Source: a bacterium (GTDB taxonomy: Bacteria > SZUA-79 > Acidulodesulfobacterales > Acidulodesulfobacteraceae). Taken from it: a stretch of DNA of 6,370 nucleotides. The notes below the pieces were generated by a model. That model searched no databases. It was not told the DNA's origin and saw only the letters and a program-made list of their open reading frames with translations. This document shows positions 1 to 5,672 of this stretch, in pieces. How positions within the stretch are numbered: position 1 is the stretch's first letter; the number at the start of each line of letters is the position of its first letter. The position numbers and the translations under genes were made by a program. The stretch is taken from NCBI GenBank assembly GCA_021803845.1, contig JAJZLA010000102.1, forward strand, positions 1-6,370. Reading direction: 5' to 3'.

Positions 1-2463
1 GCCAAAAAATCTAATATTAAAGAAAATAAAGGTTATGCGACGTCGCTGATATATGCGGACAGTATTGCGCGCGTTCCGAATTCTACTATACCTACTACAA
101 TTATTAGAAATCAAAGTTTTTTTCAAGGTCTTGTCGTAAACAAAAACGGAACTATTTACGCGGCAGGTGGCGTTTCCGGAAATATTTTAGCGGTTAAATA
201 CATTAACGGCAGGCTTAAAGCTGTGAGAAGCTACCGACTTAAATGGCAGCAATTTCCAAAAAACCAGTACCCCTATGAGTATCAGGGGCACGAAAATATC
301 AAACCTTATCTTTTTTATCCGGATTACGTTATTTTATCTGATAACCAAAAATATATTTATGCAACGGGTTTGCTTTCAAACTCTATCGCAAAAATAAACT
401 TAAAAACGGGCGTCATAAAATACGCAAACGCGGGACCGTATCCTTTTGCCGTAAGTCAGACTGATAACGGAAAAAGGTTAATCGTAAGCGACTTGGGCGG
501 CGACGAAGTAAGGTTATTCACCCCGTCACTTAAATATTTAGGGAAAATATCCTTCGATAATAATCCGATGCCGTCATCGGGAATGCATCCGACGGCTATA
601 GCTTCGGTTTCAGCCACTCCTATATCGTTAATCGCCGCATCTAACAACGACAGGATATTTGTAGTAGATATCAAAAGTCTTAAAGTCGTCAAAATTATTC
701 ACATAAGCCCTTATAAACATGCTCCATACGGAAGTTACCCCGACGGAATAACCATAAGCGGCAAATATTTTTTTGTAGCCAATGCAGGCAATAACGACGT
801 AGAAGCATTTAATTTGTCGGATTATAAACCCATAGGTCTAATTCCGACAGCATGGTATCCGACGTCGCTTACTTCTTCCGGCAAATCAATTTTTATTACC
901 GACGCTAAAGGTTTGGGCGCGGGACCTAACTTGGAATATCAATGGATAGGCAGTTTTATGCACGGAGCCGTTCAAAAAGTGGGCATAAAGTATTTTTTTA
1001 AAAATAAAAGCTATTTAACGCATTTAGCGTTAAAAGACGACGGATTTACGCTTAAACAAAGGGCGGCAAGAAAAGCAAAAGAAGAAGCGGAAATAAAATT
1101 CCTAAGAAAACATATCAAACATATAGTATTTATTCTGCGCGAAAACAAAACCTTCGACGAAGATTTGGGAGATTACGCCAGAGCAGGTAAATGGGCTGAT
1201 CCGCATCTCGATTTGTATAATAAAAAAGAGCTTCCCAATCTATACAAACTTGCTAATAAATATGCGCTGTTCGTAAATTTTTACGCAGACGGCGAGGTAA
1301 CCGCTCAAGGTCATGAATGGACGACTGGAGCATCCGATTCTGATTACGTTCAGAGGGTATGGCCGGAAAATTATTCCGGCAGGGGACTAAGATATCCTCA
1401 AAGCAGAACTTTATTAAAGCCTGCGATACCGGACAAAGACGATACTTTTTTAAATCCGGCATATATAGGAAATAGGCTTATGAAAAAATTACATGTTCAT
1501 TTGACTAATATCTGGATTTCATATCCGTATAAATTGTATCTGTTCAACGATATGTTGTCTCATCATATAAGTTTTGCCGATTTTGGCGAATTTGTAGCGC
1601 ATACCCGCATTAATGGAGTAAACAGGCAGATGGAAGCTCACGTCGTATCCGAATATCCGGGTTGGAACAGGGATATATTGGACACGACGAGGGCTAAAAT
1701 TTTTATAAAATGGGCTAAAAAAAGACTAAAAGAAAATAAGTTTCCCGATTTTACTTATATCTGGCTGCCGGACGATCATACGGCAGGATTAGCCCCCTGC
1801 TATTATACGCCTCAGTATTATGTGGCTAATAATGATGAAGCGACAGGTAAAATAATATCTTTTCTATCGCGCTCTAAAATATGGAAAAATACTCTCGTAT
1901 TTTTAACGGAAGACGATGCGCAATCCGGAGCAGACCATATTTCAGCGCACAGAACTTTTGCGCTCATGATGGGACCGTATGTTAAAAAAGGCGCATTGAT
2001 AAAGCAGAGATATTCCCAGGTTTCGATAGTAAAAACCATAGAGGCGATATTTGACCTTCCGCCTATGAGCCAGTGGGACGCCAATGCTAAGGCTATAATA
2101 AACGGTTTTACTAGCAAACAGGATAACGGCAGGCCATATAAATTTTTAAAAATTACGGTAAAAAAGAGATTGAACCCTGGCATTTGTTCCCAGGTGCAAA
2201 AACTCAGGTTAAAATTAGGCGCAAAACTTCCTAAAAAATATGTTCCTGTAAATTTTAGCGGAAATAATCCAGTTGTTAAAATAAGCCGCAAAAACCTATA
2301 TACACCGACTACTCTTTTAAAAGTCGACGGTTATCAGCAGTTTAAGCAGGAATGGATAGGAGTAAAAGGGGTTAAATCGTTTCATAAAGTCGTAGCCTAT
2401 ATAAAAACGCTTGCAGAAAAAGAAAAAGCTCCGGTAGCGCATTTTATCGGATTAGGTAAATAA
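1..2463 (+). CDS. Beta-propeller / alkaline phosphatase-superfamily phosphoesterase fusion (5' end outside window)
   Basis: Frame 1 has no stop from base 1 to the TAA at 2461-2463, giving at least 820 residues. The GTG at 223 is internal: upstream codons encode another propeller-like blade (nt 118-216, QGLVVNKNGTIYAAGG), so the start lies outside. Residues about 35-310 carry YVTN-type blades (for example FVANAGNNDVEAFNL near nt 772). A Lys/Ala/Glu-rich helix (nt 1050-1110) leads to a PF04185-like phosphoesterase domain. Visible family motifs: ENKTFDE (E381, N382, probable metal ligands), VTAQGHEW (T434 probable nucleophile, H438), LPDDHT (from nt 1765), TEDDAQ (E637, D638), DHISAHR, and a C-terminal QVSIVKTIEAIFDLPP element. 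The catalytic set looks intact. The family hydrolyses phosphate esters outside the cytoplasm; this substrate is unknown. The signal peptide cannot be seen. It resembles proteins annotated as YncE/alkaline phosphatase bifunctional proteins. No terminator follows directly. Confidence 0.9.
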   Translation, partial: AKKSNIKENKGYATSLIYADSIARVPNSTIPTTIIRNQSFFQGLVVNKNGTIYAAGGVSGNILAVKYINGRLKAVRSYRLKWQQFPKNQYPYEYQGHENIKPYLFYPDYVILSDNQKYIYATGLLSNSIAKINLKTGVIKYANAGPYPFAVSQTDNGKRLIVSDLGGDEVRLFTPSLKYLGKISFDNNPMPSSGMHPTAIASVSATPISLIAASNNDRIFVVDIKSLKVVKIIHISPYKHAPYGSYPDGITISGKYFFVANAGNNDVEAFNLSDYKPIGLIPTAWYPTSLTSSGKSIFITDAKGLGAGPNLEYQWIGSFMHGAVQKVGIKYFFKNKSYLTHLALKDDGFTLKQRAARKAKEEAEIKFLRKHIKHIVFILRENKTFDEDLGDYARAGKWADPHLDLYNKKELPNLYKLANKYALFVNFYADGEVTAQGHEWTTGASDSDYVQRVWPENYSGRGLRYPQSRTLLKPAIPDKDDTFLNPAYIGNRLMKKLHVHLTNIWISYPYKLYLFNDMLSHHISFADFGEFVAHTRINGVNRQMEAHVVSEYPGWNRDILDTTRAKIFIKWAKKRLKENKFPDFTYIWLPDDHTAGLAPCYYTPQYYVANNDEATGKIISFLSRSKIWKNTLVFLTEDDAQSGADHISAHRTFALMMGPYVKKGALIKQRYSQVSIVKTIEAIFDLPPMSQWDANAKAIINGFTSKQDNGRPYKFLKITVKKRLNPGICSQVQKLRLKLGAKLPKKYVPVNFSGNNPVVKISRKNLYTPTTLLKVDGYQQFKQEWIGVKGVKSFHKVVAYIKTLAEKEKAPVAHFIGLGK

Positions 2464-2480
2464 AATAAATAAAACAATAA

Positions 2481-2550
2481 TGTAACGATTATGTAACAAA
2501 TTTTAACATAATTTAATACAAATGTAATAATCCCGTAACATTCATTTAGT
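2481..2550 (+). promoter_or_regulatory. Tandem TNTAAY array, Pho-box-like operator
   Basis: Seven six-base units lie head to tail, starting at 2481 (TGTAAC), 2492 (TGTAAC), 2502 (TTTAAC), 2512 (TTTAAT), 2523 (TGTAAT), 2534 (CGTAAC) and 2545 (TTTAGT). The spacings are 11, 10, 10, 11, 11 and 11 bp, so all units face the same side of the helix. Such phased direct repeats are the known binding mode of PhoB/PhoP-type OmpR-family response regulators. The array sits directly upstream of a -10-like element and the TPR-tonB-exbB-exbD genes. The repeats and phasing are seen; the regulator is inferred. Later units are degenerate and the region is AT-rich, so the number of real sites may be fewer than seven. 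Confidence 0.6.
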
Positions 2551-2554
2551 AAAA

Positions 2555-2566
2555 TATAAATATAAG
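2555..2566 (+). promoter_or_regulatory. Candidate -10 element(s) for the TPR-tonB-exbBD operon
   Basis: TATAAA (2555-2560) is followed at once by TATAAG (2561-2566). Measured from the last TNTAAY unit, the second hexamer is 10 bp away, the usual gap between a Pho box and the -10 in activator-dependent promoters where the box replaces the -35. No good TTGACA-like -35 is present, which also fits an activated promoter. A start near 2572 would give a leader of about 115 nt. Confidence 0.45.
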
Positions 2567-2598
2567 TTTACTTCCTCCTCTCTAAAGTAAGTAAACTT
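2564..2598 (+). repeat. Inverted repeat with 10-bp perfect arms
   Basis: AAGTTTACTT (2564-2573) is the exact reverse complement of AAGTAAACTT (2589-2598), around a 15-nt loop. The loop contains CCTCCT (2574-2579), the same bases as the anti-Shine-Dalgarno core of 16S rRNA. The left arm overlaps the candidate -10, so it could be a DNA operator or the first stem of the leader RNA. Function unknown. Confidence 0.55.
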
Positions 2599-2600
2599 TA

Positions 2601-2631
2601 TCTCCAGAAAATATTAATTATTTTCTGGAGA
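2601..2631 (+). repeat. Strong hairpin, 13-bp perfect stem, in the leader of the TPR gene
   Basis: TCTCCAGAAAATA (2601-2613) pairs perfectly with 2619-2631 across a 5-nt loop. No T-tract follows on either strand, so it is not a standard intrinsic terminator. It lies 57 nt before the ATG at 2689. Its TCTCC (2601-2605) could instead pair with GGAGA (2675-2679), which is the ribosome-binding site of the TPR gene, so a translational role is possible but unproven. It could also protect the mRNA 5' end. Confidence 0.6.
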
Positions 2632-2688
2632 ATCTTAAATTAAAATAATAATTAAAATTAAATTAATATTGAATGGAGAATAAAATTT

Positions 2689-3471
2689 ATGAATAAAAAT
2701 TTTAAGTTAATTATTTCAATTTTTTTATTTTTAGTATTTTCATATATTATTTTTCCCTTTGTCACGGCGGTTTATGCTGCATCAAGCATAAAATGGGAGA
2801 AAAATTACGATAAAGCGGTAAATTTTTTAAAAATTAAGAAATATAATTCTGCATTAGAATATGCTAAAAAAGCTTTAAAAGAAAATAAAAATGCATATAC
2901 GTATGAACTTGAGGCTAATATACTTCAGTTTAAAAAACAATATAACCTTAGTACGGTTAATTATAAAAAATCGATTATTTCCGTGTTAAAGTCAAAAAAC
3001 TTTAAGAATCCGAATAAATTTTTATCGTCATTGAAAAACGGGATTGCTCTTAATTATTTATTAACCGGTAACAAAGCTTTAAAAACAAAAAGAATTAACT
3101 ATTCAATAAATCAATACAAAAAAGGATTAAGTTATGCGACAAACAAAAAAATAGTTGATTTTTTGACTTTAAATCTTGCGATGAGTTATGAAAACAGCAA
3201 CCCTGCGCACTTAAAAAGAGCAATATATTATGCAAATAAAATAATACAAAAGAATCCAAAAAATTATTATGCATTTTTTTTAAAAGGAAGAGCCGAATAC
3301 GGTTTGAAAGAATTCAACAGTTCTTTGAAAGACCTTATGCACGCGAAAAAATTAAATCCGGGAAATAAAATGATAATTGAAGCTATCAGCGTCGATAAAA
3401 AAGCAATTATTTATAAAAAAGACCAAGAAATCAGAAACATTAAAAAAAGCACAAGAAATCTTTTTAAATAA
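2689..3471 (+). CDS. Secreted tetratricopeptide-repeat (TPR) protein of the TonB operon
   Basis: 260 residues. The N-terminus has Lys at 3 and 6, a hydrophobic core (about 7-26) and a VYA|A site after residue 30, a typical Sec signal peptide, so the mature protein is periplasmic. The rest is helical with TPR-like units near 36-68, 69-102, 117-150, 157-190 and 192-225. The last is the most canonical (AFFLKGRAEYGLKEFNSSL then LNPGN). The C-terminus is Lys/Arg-rich. The start follows GGAG at 2675-2678 with 10 nt spacing. TPR proteins often sit beside TonB/ExbB/ExbD genes and are thought to scaffold or tune the complex; that role is inferred from context. The gene is visibly more AT-rich than the phosphoesterase genes and full of AAA/AAT/TTT codons. 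No enzymatic motif is seen. tonB begins 32 nt downstream. Confidence 0.85.
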   Translation: MNKNFKLIISIFLFLVFSYIIFPFVTAVYAASSIKWEKNYDKAVNFLKIKKYNSALEYAKKALKENKNAYTYELEANILQFKKQYNLSTVNYKKSIISVLKSKNFKNPNKFLSSLKNGIALNYLLTGNKALKTKRINYSINQYKKGLSYATNKKIVDFLTLNLAMSYENSNPAHLKRAIYYANKIIQKNPKNYYAFFLKGRAEYGLKEFNSSLKDLMHAKKLNPGNKMIIEAISVDKKAIIYKKDQEIRNIKKSTRNLFK

Positions 3472-3482
3472 TTTTTTTTAAA

Positions 3483-3488
3483 TATAAT
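3483..3488 (+). promoter_or_regulatory. Candidate internal -10 (TATAAT) just before tonB
   Basis: A perfect TATAAT sits 15 nt before the tonB ATG (3504), in a 32-nt gap with a run of eight Ts (3472-3479) and no Shine-Dalgarno sequence. If used, transcription would start around 3495 and give a near-leaderless tonB mRNA. The -35 position holds only a T-run. TATAAT is common by chance in such AT-rich DNA. Confidence 0.25.
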
Positions 3489-3503
3489 CTAAATACAAAA
3501 ATT

Positions 3504-4205
3504 ATGGAAAACATCGTTAGCCAATTTCCCGATAAAAATACAAGATTAAAATATTCGTTTTTTATAGCAATAATTCTTGAAGTAATTTTTTTGCTGTTAA
3601 TAGCGGAAGTTTCAATTATGATTAAGAATTATATGAAACCCGTTAAGCGGGTAAAGCCGCTGCTTATTTCCGTAATCAGCGCGCCGAAAAAAAAGAAAGC
3701 GGTCGTTCATCACAAAAAAAGGGTCGTTCCTGTCAAGAAGATAAAGAAAGTCGTATATAAAAAACCGATAATTAAAAAAGTTGAAAGAGTCGTAAGGACG
3801 GTAAAACAGATAAAGGTAAATCAAATTCCGGTAACATCGCCTATGGCGGCGGTTAATCCTGTTATACAACAGCCGGCAGTTTATCATGTTCAAACGAAAA
3901 TACCTGCAAGCATATTAGATAAATACTTTGCGGAAATAAAATCAAAAATAGTAAATAATTTAATCTATCCCACGTATGCGAGAAAAGAAGGTATGGAAGG
4001 ATACGTAAATGTATTGTTCAAAATTTTAAAAAACGGAAACTTGGTTTTTGAGAAGATCGAAAAAGGGTCGCAATACGGTACTTTAAATACTTCGGCAGTT
4101 AAAACCATAAAAATATCCTCGCCGTTTCCTTCTTTTCCAAAAGGCATAAAAAGAAATTCGCTGACTTTTTTAATAAAAATACATTTTAAATTAAAACGGC
4201 GGTAA
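3504..4205 (+). CDS. tonB: TonB energy-transducing protein
   Basis: 233 residues, close to the usual TonB length. A short cytoplasmic N-terminus is followed by one membrane anchor (about 19-40), a basic periplasmic linker (41-104), a more neutral stretch to about 133, and a C-terminal TonB domain. That domain shows the hallmarks YPTYARKEGMEGYVNVLF (from residue 155), the KNGNL turn, and SSPFPSFPKG (186-195). TonB passes ExbB/ExbD proton-motive energy to TonB-dependent outer-membrane receptors. Oddities: the usual SxxxH of the anchor reads A22xxxE26, so Glu replaces His. The linker is Lys/Val-rich (19 Lys/Arg against one Glu over 61-104) instead of Pro-Glu/Pro-Lys. There is no Shine-Dalgarno before the ATG; the frame upstream has a stop at 3465 and no other usual start, and a later Met would lose the anchor. 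Confidence 0.92.
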   Translation: MENIVSQFPDKNTRLKYSFFIAIILEVIFLLLIAEVSIMIKNYMKPVKRVKPLLISVISAPKKKKAVVHHKKRVVPVKKIKKVVYKKPIIKKVERVVRTVKQIKVNQIPVTSPMAAVNPVIQQPAVYHVQTKIPASILDKYFAEIKSKIVNNLIYPTYARKEGMEGYVNVLFKILKNGNLVFEKIEKGSQYGTLNTSAVKTIKISSPFPSFPKGIKRNSLTFLIKIHFKLKRR

Positions 4206-4297
4206 CAGGTAACAGGCGTAAAGCAAGGCAAGATTTTTTTACAACGACAATTTTAAATATTTTCAAATAACTTATAAATTAAAGGAGGGTTTAAATA

Positions 4298-5014
4298 ATG
4301 AACATAATTCACACCATCGGAATACTTTTTGACGGCGGTCCGCTTATGTATGTTATGCTGGTTTTGCTTTTAGTCGCTATTACGGTAATTGTAGAAAGAT
4401 TTTATTTTTTGCACAGCGTACTTAAAACAGGTTCGTCTTTTAGCGAAGAAATCAAAAGTATTTTAAAAACGGATAACGGACTTAAAAAAGCAAAAGAATA
4501 CTGCGATGAACATCCCGGAATATATTCTTCCCTTCTTTCAGTAGGTTTAAATAACCTGTGCCTCTCAAAAGACGAAAGGGACGAAGTCCTTACTGAAGAA
4601 GCAATGAGGCATACAAAAGAGATGGAAAGATATATGTGGGTTTTGGACACGTTAATAACTATGGCGCCACTCTTAGGACTTCTTGGAACAATAATTGGGA
4701 TTATGATTTCGTTTAACGTGATAAGCAAGACAGGCGTGTCTCATCCTACCGCAATTACCGGAGGAGTTGCATTAGCCCTTTTAAATACGGCTGCAGGTTT
4801 AGTTATAGCAATACTTTGTTTAGGATTTTTTAATTATTTTCAGAGCAAAATTATTTCAATAAAAAAACAGATGGAATACGTCGTATTGCAATTCGAAAAT
4901 TTTATAAGCAAAAACGACTTAAAGGACAATAACAGTTTTGGTTCTAATCAAAAAAGAATTCAGTTTGAAAATAAAAACGTTAAAATAGCGGCTAATGAAT
5001 CCGCATTAAGTTAG
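4298..5014 (+). CDS. exbB: ExbB / TolQ / MotA-family proton channel subunit
   Basis: 238 residues, normal for ExbB. Three membrane segments are visible: TM1 about 17-36, TM2 about 116-139 and TM3 about 152-180, with a large cytoplasmic loop (about 40-115) between the first two. Family signatures are APLLGLLGTIIGIM (123-136) and GGVALALLNTAAGL (155-168). T131 and T164 match the channel threonines T148 and T181 of E. coli ExbB. The conserved TM3 glutamate (E. coli E176) aligns with L159, an unusual loss. The C-terminal tail after TM3 is hydrophilic and ends at 238. AGGAGG at 4283-4288 lies 9 nt before the ATG, the strongest ribosome-binding site of the operon, fitting ExbB being the most abundant subunit. 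The 92-nt gap after tonB holds a 7-bp GGTAACA duplication at 4201-4214 and otherwise nothing clear. Confidence 0.93.
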   Translation: MNIIHTIGILFDGGPLMYVMLVLLLVAITVIVERFYFLHSVLKTGSSFSEEIKSILKTDNGLKKAKEYCDEHPGIYSSLLSVGLNNLCLSKDERDEVLTEEAMRHTKEMERYMWVLDTLITMAPLLGLLGTIIGIMISFNVISKTGVSHPTAITGGVALALLNTAAGLVIAILCLGFFNYFQSKIISIKKQMEYVVLQFENFISKNDLKDNNSFGSNQKRIQFENKNVKIAANESALS

Positions 5015-5032
5015 GCAAATAAAAATTTATAA

Positions 5033-5078
5033 TCCTAATAGCTTATTATAATTAACGTTAGGGAGGAATGCGATAAGC
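5033..5078 (+). promoter_or_regulatory. exbD leader: distant Shine-Dalgarno and crossing inverted repeats
   Basis: The only good ribosome-binding site before exbD is GGGAGGA at 5061-5067, 18 nt from the ATG at 5086, twice the usual gap. An in-frame TAA at 5074 rules out an earlier start. CCTAA (5034-5038) can pair with TTAGG (5058-5062), masking the edge of the site. GCTTAT (5041-5046) can pair with ATAAGC (5073-5078), which would shorten the effective spacing. The two helices cross, so they form a pseudoknot or are alternatives. ATGCGATAA at 5068-5076 is a three-codon mini-frame. The pairing is seen in sequence; regulation is inferred. Confidence 0.3.
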
Positions 5079-5085
5079 GCAAAAT

Positions 5086-5490
5086 ATGAAACTAATAAAC
5101 GAACAGGAAACTAAAAAAGCCAGAATAGAGTTGATACCTATGATAGATACTATGTTTTTTCTTTTAATATTTTTTATATTCGTGACTCTTTCCATGGTTC
5201 ATCAGAAAGGATTAAACGTTAATCTTCCTAAGTCTTCGCAGGGTTCGACGGTTAAATTGCATAATTATACTATTACTTTAAAGAAAAACGGCGGCGTTTA
5301 CCTTAACAAAGAAAGAACGACGTTAGGAGGCCTACCGGCTTTATTGAAGCAAAGAGTCGCTAATAAAAAAGATTTAATTATTATAAACGGCGATAAAAAA
5401 ATTTATTTAAAAAGGGTGGTGAAAACAATCGATATTATAAAAAAAGATGGTTTTTTAAGAGTTTCTATAGCCGTAAATCCCGTGAAGTAA
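5086..5490 (+). CDS. exbD: ExbD / TolR-family biopolymer transport protein
   Basis: 134 residues, the normal ExbD length. One N-terminal membrane segment follows a short charged cytoplasmic tail. The signature IELIPMIDTMFFLLIFFIF (14-32) includes the essential membrane aspartate, here D21 (E. coli D25). The segment ends near residue 37, then NVNLPKSS matches the conserved V-x-L-P after the membrane, and the rest is the periplasmic domain with a ThrIleThrLeu strand and a GDKKIYL strand near 113-119. It forms the proton pathway with ExbB and contacts TonB in the periplasm. It follows exbB by 71 nt, so the two are surely co-transcribed. The start ATG lacks a closely spaced Shine-Dalgarno (see the leader entry). 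An intrinsic terminator lies 79 nt downstream. Confidence 0.92.
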   Translation: MKLINEQETKKARIELIPMIDTMFFLLIFFIFVTLSMVHQKGLNVNLPKSSQGSTVKLHNYTITLKKNGGVYLNKERTTLGGLPALLKQRVANKKDLIIINGDKKIYLKRVVKTIDIIKKDGFLRVSIAVNPVK

Positions 5491-5492
5491 TT

Positions 5493-5527
5493 AATGTTAT
5501 TTTAATTTAAAATGTTATTTATATAAA
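5493..5527 (+). promoter_or_regulatory. Possible promoter for the downstream phosphoesterase
   Basis: The 10-bp sequence AATGTTATTT occurs twice as a direct repeat (5493-5502 and 5511-5520), followed by TATAAA at 5522-5527. A start near 5534 would place the following hairpin in the leader of the phosphoesterase gene. There is no clear -35 and the repeats do not match the 11-bp TNTAAY array upstream of the TPR gene. Chance AT-rich similarity is possible. Confidence 0.25.
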
Positions 5528-5546
5528 ATTTTGTCTTTATCTCCAG

Positions 5547-5621
5547 TCCCCCTATCGGAAATAAGGATGTTTGTGCGGAAAGACGAAACTTTTCCGCACA
5601 AATCTTTTTTAGATATGGGGA
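5547..5621 (+). other. Long-range helix enclosing the terminator
   Basis: TCCCCCTATC (5547-5556) pairs with GATATGGGGA (5612-5621) at nine of ten positions, with one C/T mismatch. The terminator hairpin lies inside, and the outer right arm starts just after its T-tract. Alternatively TCTCC (5540-5544) can pair with GGAGA (5619-5623). A C-rich/G-rich pairing in otherwise AT-rich DNA stands out. It may be part of a leader RNA that controls read-through into the phosphoesterase gene. No known riboswitch class was recognised. Confidence 0.35.
5569..5610 (+). terminator. Intrinsic (rho-independent) terminator after exbD
   Basis: TTTGTGCGGAAA (5570-5581) is the exact reverse complement of 5591-5602, extended by a G-T pair at 5569/5603, with a 9-nt loop. 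It is followed by TCTTTTTT ending at 5610. A 12-bp stem with a GC-rich core plus a T-tract is the textbook arrangement. It should end the TPR-tonB-exbB-exbD transcript, or act as an attenuator if transcription starts near 5534. Confidence 0.85.
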
Positions 5622-5658
5622 GAGCCGTAAAATATATAAATGTAAAAATAACTATTTT

Positions 5659-5665
5659 AAGGAGG
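5659..5665 (+). promoter_or_regulatory. Shine-Dalgarno of the Tat-exported phosphoesterase
   Basis: AAGGAGG lies 7 nt before the ATG at 5673. It fixes this start and shows that the overlapping frame starting at 5531 is not needed. Confidence 0.8.
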
Positions 5666-5672
5666 CTAATTA

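Noticed and set aside
1818..2291. A 157-codon open frame on the minus strand
   Set aside because: It is antisense to the conserved catalytic part of the phosphoesterase domain and shows no coherent domain; it is a shadow of the coding strand.
2481..2550. The repeat array as a CRISPR or a minisatellite
   Set aside because: The units are six bases long with 4-5-base gaps and variable sequence, far too short for CRISPR repeats and spacers.
2601..2631. Hairpin as terminator of the first gene
   Set aside because: No T-tract follows on the + strand or the - strand, and the hairpin lies 138 nt past the stop codon and downstream of promoter-like elements.
3472..3479. T8 run after the TPR gene as an intrinsic terminator
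   Set aside because: There is no GC-containing stem before it, only weak A/T pairing, and the operon genes clearly continue.
4201..4214. GGTAACA tandem duplication at the tonB stop codon
   Set aside because: Only two 7-bp copies, so most likely a small slippage duplication. It resembles the TGTAAC half-site but lacks 11-bp phasing and any promoter next to it.
4298..5490. The channel pair as TolQ/TolR or MotA/MotB
   Set aside because: There is a true TonB domain protein in the operon, no TolA, TolB or Pal, and no peptidoglycan-binding OmpA domain on the small subunit, so ExbB/ExbD is the better call.
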